Below are positions 54,942 to 64,000 of a DNA stretch of 64,000 nucleotides, piece by piece. Source of the stretch: Plicaturopsis crispa FD-325 SS-3 (Eukaryota > Basidiomycota > Agaricomycetes > Amylocorticiales > Amylocorticiaceae); NCBI GenBank assembly GCA_000827205.1, contig KN832554.1, positions 53,962 through 117,961 of the forward strand, in the 5' to 3' direction. A program made the translations under genes and the position numbers. The notes beneath the pieces were generated by a model. It saw only the letters and a list, made by a program, of their open reading frames with translations, ran no database searches and had not been told where the DNA came from. Position 1 is the stretch's first letter, and each line of letters starts with the position of its first letter.

Positions 54942-55506
54942 ACAGTCAACGTCCAGCCTCTTCTTATATCTCCTCTCTTTCTCTATCATTTTCTGGCATT
55001 CCTCATTCCTGCATTCTCATTCTATCTTGTATCGACTAGTCTACTGCTTTCACGGCCCATCCACGTCTTTTTATTCCACTAGAGCTCTTTCTCATACATC
55101 CCATCTCCTCGCATTTCATATCCTCCATACCCTACACCTGCATGTTCTCCCGTGTTGTATCTTCTATACTGCCTATCTGCACATACTGTATCAATAGTAC
55201 CAACCGTTCCTCCATGCACATTGACACCATCATCTCTTAAGCAGCTCTGACCCCCCTGAAAGCGTATAGCAAAGCACACGCGGAACGTGTATATCCTGAG
55301 CAGTTTGCTTGTGCACGTCGGGGCGAGGATAACGACATTCACATTCACGGAAATCGACATCGCCTGTAGTATTACCGAAACCACTCAGTGTCTCATAGAT
55401 CCTACTATGCGGCTGACTAGCAAGAATGTCTTCGAGGAGGTCCATGCACCAACGATAAACACATCGCCGTCCTAGGGACACGACAACAGCGGCAACACAG
55501 ACAGCA
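54942..55506. other. intergenic, no gene seen
   Basis: 3' flank of copy 2 (duplicated to about 55090), then unique DNA up to the first kinase stump. Confidence 0.45.
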
Positions 55507-55560
55507 TCAGAAATGCCACTTCTCCCAAACGCTCCCACTCGGTAGTGAGCAAAGAACATT
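55507..55560 (-). pseudogene. C-terminal stump of a kinase-like gene (stump 1)
   Basis: The minus-strand frame ends LPSGSVWEKWHF then stop, matching the LPHGSIWERWHF/LPLGNIWERWHF termini of the intact genes. Similarity fades about 50 bp upstream. It lies 224 bp downstream of the intact gene's stop. Confidence 0.6.
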
Positions 55561-55732
55561 TCGCTCGCGAGCTGAGATTTGAGACGTTGAGACTCGAAGC
55601 TGAACTTGCCCATGTGGCGGTGACTTCACTTTTCAGAAGAGATCGTCGAACTATAGAGGAGCCTCATGCTTGTATGTACACATGAAGCGGCAATGATTAC
55701 AGGGCGTTGTGAACGACGTCGTTAGCAACGAT

Positions 55733-56815
55733 TCAGAAATGCCATCGCTCCCAGATATTCCCGAGCGGCAGCTGTGAAAGAATTCCACGGAGGAAGGTCT
55801 CGCCCCAGCTGCGCCGCAGATATCTATCGGTCGCAGCCCAGAGCTGTGCGTCCTCGAAATCGAGCACGCGGTATCGATGTGCGTAACCGTGCCACGGGCA
55901 TACAGCACCCTTCGTCGAAGGCCCCGCGGAGAGGATATTGGCGTAGCGAATGTCCTCGTGTATGACACACAGGGCGGTGATGTCCTCGTACTCCTCGTAT
56001 ATATCGTTTCTATCATACCCGTGAGCACGCCGACGAGCAAACATATAAGTGTAAGCCTCATCGAGGCACGTACTTGATCGATTTTGGGATCCGCTTCCCG
56101 AGCGGGAGGTGATACTTGCCGAGGCGTTCCAGCAGCGAAATGCAAATCCAGTTGGGCTTCTCAGCATCTCGCCGCCTGTGCGCAAGGGCCATCCTTTCCT
56201 CACAGTCGGGCGAAAGTTCCTCGATTTCCTCCACCGTGTCGGGATCCTCTTCGTATTTCATCAGTTTCTGATCAAGGTCTAGCTCGCAGCCATCCTCTAG
56301 ATGGCCCTCGAAAGTACCGTAGAACAGCGGGACGACGAGGCCTTGAATGCATTCCAGGCGTTCATAAATGGCAGCCTCCCGGATAAGAGAGCTCTGGTGT
56401 CCGATGCGGGCCACTTTGGCGACGAGGGGCGGGAGGCCTACATCCGGAGAAACGTCGATAGCGTAGACGAGACTGGAGCGACCTTTCCCAAGCTGCTTTC
56501 GAAAAGTGATGGCGACTTGAAGGTTCCCGGGAGCAGGCAAGGAGGATGGCGGGAGAGGCGGGAGGCCGTCAGGCAGATCTTCACCTGGAGTGGGGGGTAC
56601 GTTGACTTTGATGGGTGATGGTAAGACCCGTTTCAGCTCCAAGCTCACGCTCTTTATGGTGACGCTTTGAACTGCATTGATAGCCTGTAGAGGGTCAATT
56701 TGGCGAAATAACAGGAGAACCATCAGCTTACGATGGGAAAAGTCGTCGTAGATCGTGGTGCCAAAGGTTTCACCGGGGGGCCACTCGGCTGAGGTACTGC
56801 GTCCACTTCACTCAT
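55733..56815 (-). CDS. kinase-like protein 2
   Basis: Lineage-specific protein-kinase-like family. Exons 56815-56732, 56684-56074, 56009-55733; 323 aa. Exons 2 and 3 (611 and 277 nt) have exactly the lengths found in kinase-like protein 4. Seen: Gly-loop LGKGRSSLVYAI, VAKVARIG with the ATP-site Lys, FYGTFEG, CISLLERL, catalytic loop HEDIRYANIL (Glu in place of the Arg of HRD), VLDFEDAQLWA with DFE in place of DFG, and the family terminus IWERWHF. Catalytic Lys, Asp, Asn and the DFG Asp are kept. The kinase core is short (no large activation-segment C-lobe), so it may be a compact or non-canonical kinase. Confidence 0.8.
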
Positions 56816-57401
56816 AGGCACAGGCCTGACGACGGAACCTTGGAGTACGTCGTCGAGCGTCAAACGCCTAGCAATATCAATTGTGAGATGAGTGGTCAGT
56901 CTGCGATCCTATGCAATATGTCACGGAGGGAGCAAGTCAAACTTCCACGATGCTCTAGCAGTCAACAGAACATAGAGTAAGGGAAAAGCGGAATTAAAAG
57001 CAACATGTTGGACCAACGTTGGACGTCCGACGATGAGTGCGAATCCAACGTTGACGCGACGCGAGGCAAACGCGAGGAACTGAAAGGCCGAAACCAGCTG
57101 GCCGATATCGATCGGGCCGGACGAGATTCAGAGCCCGCGGCCTTGAAAAATCGTCGTCGCCGCGTCGCGTCTTGGTCGCGTCCTCCCCCGAGTCCCGACG
57201 CGCTACTTGACACTGGCGCCCACTATGTCCATGACGCAAAAGCGTCTTTAATCTGCCAGAGAAGAAGACTCAAACGCGATTTCAAGTCGATGTTGATGTC
57301 ACGATAATTGCAGGACCAGAAGAGATATCATTACTTCGCAATACCAATCACATCCAGCCAGAATTGACATACGAGCAGCCACAGCACCAGTTCAGGGAAC
57401 A
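56816..57401. other. intergenic, no gene seen
   Basis: Promoter side of kinase-like gene 2. An open plus frame at 57005-57307 is Arg-rich and overlapped by antisense frames. A CCAACGTTGG palindrome lies near 57011. Confidence 0.45.
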
Positions 57402-57560
57402 TCAAAAATGCCATCGCTCCCAGATATCCCCGCGCAGTAGTCCCGCCATAATTGAATCTAGGTAGCCCCAGCCCCAGCTGCGGGAGAAAAACAACTCGGT
57501 TCCAGCCCAGACCTCAGCATCCTCGAGATCGAATATACGATACCGGCGTCGGTGAAGCAG
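57402..57560 (-). pseudogene. C-terminal stump of a kinase-like gene (stump 2)
   Basis: The minus-strand frame reads YRIFDLEDAEVWAG, then SRSWGWGYLDSIMAGLL and IWERWHF, stop at 57402: the last ~50 residues of the family. Everything 5' of the DFG-like motif is missing. Upstream it abuts an unrelated frame (57617-57865, minus, MSRTQTISVKSTRVNPTPIV...), which may be the source of a chimeric transcript or may be chance. Confidence 0.7.
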
Positions 57561-57900
57561 GTTGATAAGCGATTTGAGTAAGTTGATCGTTGGTGTTCGA
57601 GAGAACCTACAAGCACTTATGAAAAGAAAACTAATGCCAGTGTTGGTGCCGGTGAGCCCGCAAAGACTGTTGAAGAATGAGTATGAGTTTGGAGTGAGGC
57701 AGAGTCGAGACATCTAAGCGAGTCGGAGTCAACGCTGAACAACGTGTCCTCGTCGGACCAAGTACCTTGGGAGCTCCTCCTCCTCCTCCTACCATCTAGC
57801 TCTGGTACTATTGGGGTCGGATTTACTCTGGTCGACTTTACGGAGATTGTTTGTGTGCGACTCATAATATACCAATAACCACGTCAACGATTCAAAAACA
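57561..57900. other. unrelated sequence between stump 2 and kinase-like gene 4
   Basis: A minus frame 57617-57865 (82 aa, acidic SDEDTLFSVDSDSLRCLD core) is the only candidate. I cannot identify it and do not call a gene. Confidence 0.35.
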
Positions 57901-58983
57901 TCAGAAATGCCATCGCTCCCAGATACTCCCGTGTGGCAGTTGGTGAAGAATCGCACCAAGGAAGCCTTTACCCCAGGCGCGATTGAGATAACTATCGGCT
58001 CCAGCCCAGAGCTGTGCGTCCTCGAAATCTAATATGAGATATCGATGTGCGTGGCCGTGCCATGGGCATACAGCATCACACGTCGAAGGCCCCGCGGAGA
58101 GGATATTGGCGTAGCGAATGTCCTCGTGTATGACACACATTGCGGTGATGTCCTCATAGTCTTCCCATATGTCGTCTCTGTGATACCCTGTGAGCACACA
58201 GCAAGACATATATTTGCGAGACACGCACGTGAGTGTGGAGGGGAGCCGCTGGCCGAGCGGGATGTGGTCCTTCCCGAGGCGCTCCAGCAGCGAGATACAG
58301 ATCCAGCCGGATTGCTCAGCGTCTCGTCGCCTGCGCTCGAGGGCTACCCATTGCTCGCAGCCGGGTGTGTATTCCTCAAGTTTCTCCAACATCTCGGGAT
58401 CTTCTTCGTATTTCATCAGGTCTTGATCAACATCCAGCTCATGGCCATCCTCTAAATGGCCCTCGAAAGTACCATAGAAGAGCGGAACAACAAGACCTTG
58501 GATGCATTCGAGACGTTCGTACACAGCAGCCTCCCGGATGAGCGAGCTCTGGTGCCCGATACGGGCTACTTTGGCGACGAGGGGCGGGAGGCCTACGTCC
58601 GGGGATACATCGACCGCATAGACGAGACCGGATCGACCTTTCCCAAGCTGTTCTCGAAAAGTAATGGCGACATGAAGGTTTCCAGGAGCAGGCAAAGAGG
58701 GCGGCGGCGGCGGTGGGAGGCCGTCGGGTAGAACTTCGCATGGCACATGGGGTATGTTGACTTCGAGAGCTGGTGGTAAGACTCGTTTCAGCTCCAGGTC
58801 CGCGCTCTTTACTGTGATGCGTTCGACTGCATTGATAGCCTACATTGAATGTCAGTTTTGGTTTACGAGGAATCTGGAGACACGCAAACTCATTACAACC
58901 GGAAAAGTGACCGTGAACGGTGCCACAGACTCTGGTTGATCCTCGTATGGCTGCGGCACTGTCCCAGTCTCTGCTTCGACCAT
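57901..58983 (-). CDS. kinase-like protein 4
   Basis: Exons 58983-58897, 58839-58229, 58177-57901; 324 aa. Gly-loop Gly95-x-Gly97-x-x-Gly100, ATP-site Lys119 in LVAKVARIG, catalytic loop HEDIRYANIL with Asp252 and Asn257, DFED at 283-286, terminus IWERWHF. Exon 1 ends FTVTFPV and exon 2 opens AINAVERITV, the arrangement shared by all full copies. The second intron is placed at GTGCGT...CACAG, giving TDDIWEDYEDIT; reading through it also stays open, so intron retention would insert about 17 residues. Nearest relative is kinase-like protein 2. Confidence 0.8.
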
Positions 58984-59273
58984 GAATGACGCAGATCAAT
59001 CGAGCACCCTGGACCTGAAAGAGCGTTGCCAGCTGTGAGTCGGTTTGCAGTGACGAAAAAGACTTTTGGGTTGAAGGAAGAAAGGAAGCTTAAGAATATG
59101 CCACGCGAGGCGCGAGCGGAAGCCGCTGACAGAACTGGCGACGCCGACTTCAGAATGGATCGACCACCATTTTTTGTCCATTTTGTTAGTCAATCGAAAT
59201 ATTTGTACATACTAGACACTGAGAAATATATCTCAGGACCTTGTCAACAACATGAGTGACCCTGCAGAGAACA
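58984..59273. other. intergenic, no gene seen
   Basis: Promoter side of kinase-like gene 4. Confidence 0.45.
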
Positions 59274-59495
59274 TCAAAAATGCCACCGCTCCCAGATACT
59301 CCCGAGCGGCAGCTGATCAAGAATCGCGTCAAGGAATCCCTCCCCCCAGCTGCGGTCAAGATACCTCTCGGTTGCAGCCCAGAGCTGCGCGTCCTCGAAA
59401 TCGAAGATACGATACTCGTGTGCGTGGCCGTGCCATGGGCAAATGGCACCCTCTGTCGAAGGCCCCGCGGAGAGGATGTTGGCGTAGCGGATGTC
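59274..59495 (-). pseudogene. C-terminal stump of a kinase-like gene (stump 3)
   Basis: The minus-strand frame covers IRYANILSAGPST, CPWHGHAHEYRIFDFEDAQLWAATERYL and LPLGSIWERWHF to the stop at 59274, i.e. most of the last exon from within the catalytic loop. The 5' end stops abruptly at CATCCGC near 59493, where unrelated CTTTCACCCTACCTTCACC-like sequence begins. The retained part has no internal stop. Confidence 0.75.
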
Positions 59496-59645
59496 ACCCC
59501 TTTCACCCTACCTTCACCCTGTGCAGGTTGCTTGCAGCACAGATAAATAGCTTTGACGGTTCAGCCTCGCTGGATTAGAGCGCGCCTTTTCTCAGTTTGC
59601 GAACCCAACCAAAGACGTATATTACCCAGCGATACCCTGGACATA

Positions 59646-60727
59646 TCAAAAGCGCGATATCTCGATGATGTTCCCTTTCGGTAGCCCAAGAAGGATGTAT
59701 TCGAGGTCGCCCCAGCCAGTATAGTCCGGAGTGAAATACGTCTCTTGAGCAGCAACCAACTGCGACGCTTCGAAATCATATACGCGATACTTGTGCGCGA
59801 TACCGTGCCACGGGCATACAGCCGCCGCCGTAGATGGCCCCACGGAGAGGATGTTGGCGTAGCGGATATCTTCGTGGAGGATTTTCAGCGCGGCAAGGTC
59901 CTCGTATATGCCAAATAGATCATTTCTGGCATCCCCGTCAGAATGTAGACGGAAACGGAATCGAACGGAGACGTACGTGATCACATCGTGGATCGGCTTG
60001 CCGAGCGGAAGATGTTCGTGTCCGAGGCGTTCGAGAAGCAGGAGGCAGATAAATCCTGGCTGCTTAGCGTCTCGTCGTCTGCGTTCGAGCGCAACCCTCT
60101 CGACATGATCACTTGGGAGGGTCTCAATATATGCCGCCTCTTCGTAATCTTCTCGGTATCCCATCAGGCTTTCGTTAATATTCAGTGTATGGCCGTCTGC
60201 TAGACGGCCTTCGAAAGCACCGTAGCAGAGGGGTACGGCCACACCTTGTATGCATTCGAGACGTTCGTACACGGCGGCCTCCCGGATGAGATCGCCCTGG
60301 CATCCAATCCGTGCTATCTTCGCGACGAGCGGCGGGAGGCCCACGTTGGGCGATACTTCGACGGTGTAGACGATACCGGAGCGACCTCTCCCGAGTTTTT
60401 CACCGAACGTGATATTGATTTTGATATTACCAGGACTAGGTAAGGCGGACGGTGGAGGAGGTGGCGGTGGATGACCGTCTGGTAGCCTTAGTTTAAGCGT
60501 CGATGGCATGCTGATGTCGAGCGGAGGCGAAAAGATTCGTCTCATATTCAAGTGCGCACTCTCGATATTCAAACCTTCAACCGCGTTGATTGCCTACATC
60601 AACCATCAGTTTTGAGCGAAATTCACAGGGGGGGGCTGAATGAACTTGCGATAGGTGAGGTCACCGTGAACGGGGCTACGGACTCCAACAGGTGGCCAGC
60701 TGGATACGGTGCTGCTCCTTCGTCCAT
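59646..60727 (-). CDS. kinase-like protein 6
   Basis: Exons 60727-60650, 60593-59977, 59925-59646; 324 aa. Intron 1 uses a GC donor (ATC|GCAAGT ... TGTAG|GCA) at the position where sister genes have GTAAGC or GTAATG. Gly-loop LGRGRSGIVYTV, VAKIARIG, CYGAFEG, LLLLERL, HEDIRYANIL, YDFEASQL. The C-terminus GNIIEISRF differs from the WERWHF of the others. A Pro run (PPPPPPPSALPSPGN) precedes the kinase domain. Confidence 0.8.
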
Positions 60728-61056
60728 GGTGCAGATATCGAGCAGAGACCTATATAAAGAGAAAATGAGGCTCAGCGGCAAATGTTGGCGGAGGTCGATG
60801 TGCAGCCCGAAAATGTTCGACGCTCAGTGACAAATTTGTGCCTCGAGGTTCTCGCTATCGATAACGAGGTGATGCATGTTGAAGCGGGCAGTACATGAAG
60901 CAGAACTGTGCTTGAAATTGCCAGGAATTCACCGATGCCATCGAACGCAGATGAACGTTGGGAGCAAGACGCATCGAAATCGTGAACTCGAAATTGCTGT
61001 TCGTCTTTGCTATCTGCCTACGCCCTCTTCAACACTACCTTGTCAATTTCCTCTAC
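60728..61056. other. divergent intergenic region
   Basis: Between kinase-like gene 6 and the esterase; no gene seen. A G run (about 9 G) near 60628 lies inside intron 1 of kinase-like gene 6. Confidence 0.5.
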
Positions 61057-62109
61057 ATGTCTGTCTGTGAGACCCGCCCGTACTGGCATGGATTTCCCGC
61101 TCTCAGACATCTCGTCGTATTGTGAGTGCAAGGCGCTGCGACCGCATATGTCCTCGCGACTCACATACGCGCCCAGCGGCGCGTCCTACTGCGACGTCGG
61201 CTACGACTCCACATGCCCCCATCCTTCTCCCTCAGAGCCTCTCGGTGTCCCATTCCCTGGCAAGACCTACGCCGAGGACGGGACGCCCAACTGGGTCGGC
61301 CACCTCGTCAAGGACCGACGGTCTAATCCCAATCTGCTCGTGTACGACTACGCGCGCGGCGGCGATACTGTGTCGGGTGTGAAGCAGCAGGTCGCGTATG
61401 GATTTCTGCCTGACGTGGGGAAGAAGCCGTCCTGGGCACAGTGGTCGTCAGAGGATACGCTTTTCAGTGGGTACGTCGTCTTGTTGAGATGCTTATAGGC
61501 TGATGTTTGGGCGATCGCGTTTACAGTGACATGGGTGGGGATCAACGACTGTTCTCGGTAAGTGGCGGTGTACTGGAAACTCACACGAGACCGTTCCTCA
61601 AGACGGCGTGACACAGGAAGGAAGTACCGTACAAAAAGAACATGGAAATACTCTTCGCTGCGCAAGACGACCTGTACAAAGCGGGCGCACGGAACTTCCT
61701 CTTTTTCGACCTCCCGCCCATCGACCGGTCACCCGCCTCACGCAAGTCTCATCCCCTCTCTTCAGACAGTACACGCCGATAACCAACATCATCCGGACAA
61801 CTTTCAGGAAACTTCACGAGCGCAAGCCTCCAGCAGACCTTCCTCGACTGGAACGCCGAGTTAGCCACCGCCCTCTCCGCCTTCCTCTCCACGCACGCGG
61901 ACGCGACGGGGATGATATTCCCCGCCTGGCGTGTATTCACGCGCGTCCTCGACGATCCGCGCGCGTTCGGGTTCGCGCAGGACGACGTGGCTAGGGAGCG
62001 GGGTGGCATATGGGTGGACCACCTTCACCCGACGAGTGCGATGCACAAAATTATCGCGGACGAGCTAGCTGCGTTCCTCGAGGCGCAGGGTCCGTATGTG
62101 GAGAAGTGA
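61057..62109 (+). CDS. SGNH/GDSL hydrolase, carbohydrate-esterase-16-like
   Basis: Family members deacetylate oligosaccharides or related esters. Exons 61057-61121, 61177-61466, 61527-61557, 61617-61741, 61808-62109; 270 aa. Block I, rebuilt across intron 1, reads LVVFGASYCDVGYDST: the usual GDSY is GASY here, with nucleophile Ser25 kept but Asp replaced by Ala24. Oxyanion block III GIND at 123-126 follows intron 2; the catalytic dyad D-x-x-H is DHLHP (Asp241, His244). The last intron has a GC donor (C|GCAAGT ... TTTCAG|GA), required for the frame. No signal peptide is evident from the chosen ATG, so it may be intracellular or have an unseen upstream exon. Confidence 0.84.
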
Positions 62110-63192
62110 TGACTGCAGGACGGCTTTAGTTACCCACCTATAACTCATGTACTTACTTAGATAGGAAGTGAATTCACCGTCTCCCCTCCATTTATTGTTC
62201 TCGTTACCTACCCGTGTATATGATTGCGCGCGATCCAGGACGTTCCAGTGATGTGCCCGGTTACAAGATAATTTCTGACTAGTCACTGGTGACGAGATGG
62301 ACCTCGACGTCATAAGTGATTCAGTAGACATCTGGCTTTGAAGTCACCTCCTCCAAAATCCCTCAGTAGCGTAGGATTGATAAATCGACACAATTTACCT
62401 TGCTTGTAAGTACTCAGTACCCACCATTCCAAACGCACTCTCTCACTGAGCCTGCAATGCCCTTGAACATCATTCGCCCCGCGCCTCTGTCTTCCCTCCT
62501 ACAGTCACCATCTGCGCACTCCGAGCTCCGTGAAGAAGGGCTTGGGCTTGAGTAACGCGAACACACACAAACGAGGGCCCCATCGCGCACCAGCCAAAAC
62601 CCAAGGATCAGTACAACATGGGGATGAAGCAGCCCCTCCAAAAAGCGGGCCTTGCCCCGCGCGCTGACGGGGAGGGCAAAGGTCCGAGGCAGCCGAAAGA
62701 CAGGACGCACGGAGAGCAGAACGAGCACCTGACGCATAGGAGCGGGGCCGGGGAGAGCGATAAGGGGAAAGGGAGCGCGGCGGAGGAGCCGGAGTTGCCG
62801 AGTAGGAGGGGGGAGCGGTGAATACGCACGTACTGGGGCGACGGCATAGCTGTTTGGGGAGGATGACAAGGTGGGGAGGGATGGGGTGGATATGGCGATG
62901 AGTGTATAGCAGACGCACCGGTTCGCAAGTACACGCTATGGTCATGCGAATAGACAGGGTAGACCATACTATACATTGCACCAGGTTAGCGCGATTCTAC
63001 TGTACATTCCGTTTTACTTCTCTATCCGTTATACATTGCCGACCTGAGGACAAAACGAAATCAACATCACGAGCCCCCAGAAAGAGAAACTTGCCCACCT
63101 TGCTCATTAATACACTGGTCGCTCAGAGCTAAGCACATCCCTTGACGAGACTGCACCTACCCATCCCTTAATCTTTTTAATCCCTCGCAACC
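62110..63192. other. mostly intergenic, with one weak small gene candidate
   Basis: See the candidate at 62618-62821. Otherwise overlapping antisense frames (minus 62414-62981) of Pro/Ser/Leu-rich composition. Nothing else supported. Confidence 0.4.
62618..62821 (+). CDS. possible small hydrophilic protein (partial model)
   Basis: 67-residue frame, MGMKQPLQKAGLAPRADGEG then KDRTHGEQNEHLTHRS and KGSAAEEPELPSR, very hydrophilic and similar in style to small agaricomycete proteins ending in ELPSR-like tails. An upstream stretch at 62457 (MPLNIIRPAPLSSLLQSPSA) looks like a first exon, but I could not find an intron that joins the two in frame. No function inferred. Confidence 0.35.
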   Translation: MGMKQPLQKAGLAPRADGEGKGPRQPKDRTHGEQNEHLTHRSGAGESDKGKGSAAEEPELPSRRGER

Positions 63193-64000
63193 CTAAAACC
63201 GCTCCACGCCAACAACCTCCCTCCTCAGGCCCAGCGTAATCGCCAACCCACGACCAGCCCACGGCGGGGGGATACGGCCTAGCGTATCGCGCCACTCGCC
63301 GAGCCGCACACCGTCGCCGAAGAAGACGTAGCCGGGGATGTAGCGGTCTACAAATCTGTGGGAGATGTGGGTGTCAGTTTCGACGGCTTGGACGGACGGG
63401 AAAAGGCTAGGTAAAAATGCAAACGCACCTAACAACGTCCCCGCCCGCCACATCCATCCCCTTCCCGCCGTTTCGCGCCAGCATAGCAAGCTCCTGCTGC
63501 GTGCGCCACCTGTACACCGTCGCAAGGGTGCGCAGGGCGTGCTCTGTGCGGGTCTGCGCATCTGATACTTCCATAAATTCTGGACCAGACGAGGGCGTAG
63601 GTTCCGGCGGCGTGAGCTGGGTTGTGACAGCAATCAGGAAAAGAGACGTTAGATGGAAAGTAGATGTCTCACAGTGACGAACCCACGCAAGATGCCCCAT
63701 ACGCGCGCGTACCCGTCCTCCCGCAGGTGCGCGTTCACCTCGCACACGTGCGCGGGCGTCGTGCCCGGCGGGAATCGCGCTGTGCGTGGGAGCGGTATGG
63801 CACGCCCCTGTGCCGCTGCGCCGTCGCGCAACTCTCCTCGCGCGTCGTCGTATACCTCATCGTCGGACCAGCTTTCACGGGGCCAGCTGTCGTGCACCGC
63901 CTGCTCGCTCACGGCGTAGAAGCCGACGCACCAGCCCTCGAGCACGACAATGTCGACAGGCGGGACGTGCTTCTCGGCCGCGTCGTGCTTGTCTGGCGTC
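63193..64000 (-). CDS. TDA10/glycerate-kinase-like P-loop kinase, 5' end beyond window
   Basis: ATP-dependent kinase of the uridine-kinase-like fold related to yeast Tda10 and plant glycerate 3-kinase. Visible exons: 64000-63673 (continues beyond the window), 63616-63429, 63355-63193. Seen: DIVVLEGWCVGFYAVSE (conserved VxEGW segment), VNAHLREDGYARVWGI, HALRTLATVYRWRTQQELAM, GGDVVRRFVDRYIPGYVFFG rebuilt across the last intron, and the C-terminus GRGLAITLGLRREVVGV. The P-loop must lie upstream, outside the window. A long Ala/Arg-rich insert (about WSDDEVYDDARGELRDGAAA) is present. Confidence 0.83.

Larger units (their letters stand above)
53730..55090. repeat. right arm of the ~1.37-kb inverted duplication
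   Basis: Counterpart of 47590-48960, opposite orientation. Exons are most similar, introns and flanks moderately diverged. Confidence 0.85.

Noticed and set aside
1-64000. tRNA or rRNA genes
   Set aside because: No stretch with acceptor-stem pairing plus a T-loop GTTCRANYC core at the right spacing was found by eye; a tRNAscan run would settle it.

Overview
The window is nuclear DNA of a filamentous basidiomycete, almost certainly an Agaricomycete. The signs are many short spliceosomal introns (about 45-70 nt, GT or GC donor, CTRAY-like branch, AG acceptor), single-gene transcription units, FunK1-type protein kinases, F-box/LRR proteins opening with an ILPPELLSRIF-like box, trichodiene-synthase-like terpene synthases and fungal O-methyltransferases. 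I see no tRNA, rRNA, CRISPR array or prokaryotic feature. Gene models below were spliced by hand; exon boundaries come from reading-frame continuity, splice signals and agreement between paralogues.

Layout. 0-9 kb is gene-poor: a palindromic stem-loop, a short conserved-looking ORF, an ORF with two copies of a ~93-residue repeat, 1.6 kb of GC-rich minisatellites bracketed by a 54-bp inverted repeat, and a decayed FunK1 kinase. 9-15 kb holds an intact FunK1 kinase and an uncharacterised gene. 15.3-17.4 kb is a probable DNA transposon or MITE with TIRs and a TA target-site duplication. 18-24 kb is a tandem duplication carrying two terpene synthases. 24-31.4 kb holds a second FunK1 kinase, an EFM5-like eEF1A lysine methyltransferase, an F-box gene and a small mitochondrial-type protein. 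31.8-37.5 kb is a tandem duplication of an 11-exon O-methyltransferase. 37.6-45.7 kb holds TMA22/DENR, two F-box genes and an auxilin/SWA2-like J protein. 46-47 kb has one diverged kinase-like gene. 47.6-55.1 kb is a large inverted duplication of an uncharacterised 200-aa gene, each arm with a perfect 16-bp-arm palindrome, enclosing mitochondrial methionyl-tRNA synthetase and a secreted PEBP-family protein. 55.5-60.7 kb is a cluster in which three whole kinase-like genes alternate with three C-terminal stumps. 61-64 kb has an SGNH/CE16-like esterase and a glycerate-kinase-like P-loop kinase running off the end.

How it fits together. Core housekeeping genes (EFM5-like, TMA22, auxilin, mitochondrial MetRS, TDA10-like kinase) sit between lineage-specific families that have expanded by local duplication in every geometry: direct tandem (terpene synthases, methyltransferases), inverted (200-aa gene), dispersed (three F-box genes) and alternating whole/stump (kinase-like genes). 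Two terpene synthases and two O-methyltransferases within 17 kb make a terpenoid pathway conceivable, but no P450, transporter or regulator lies between them, so this is only a hypothesis.
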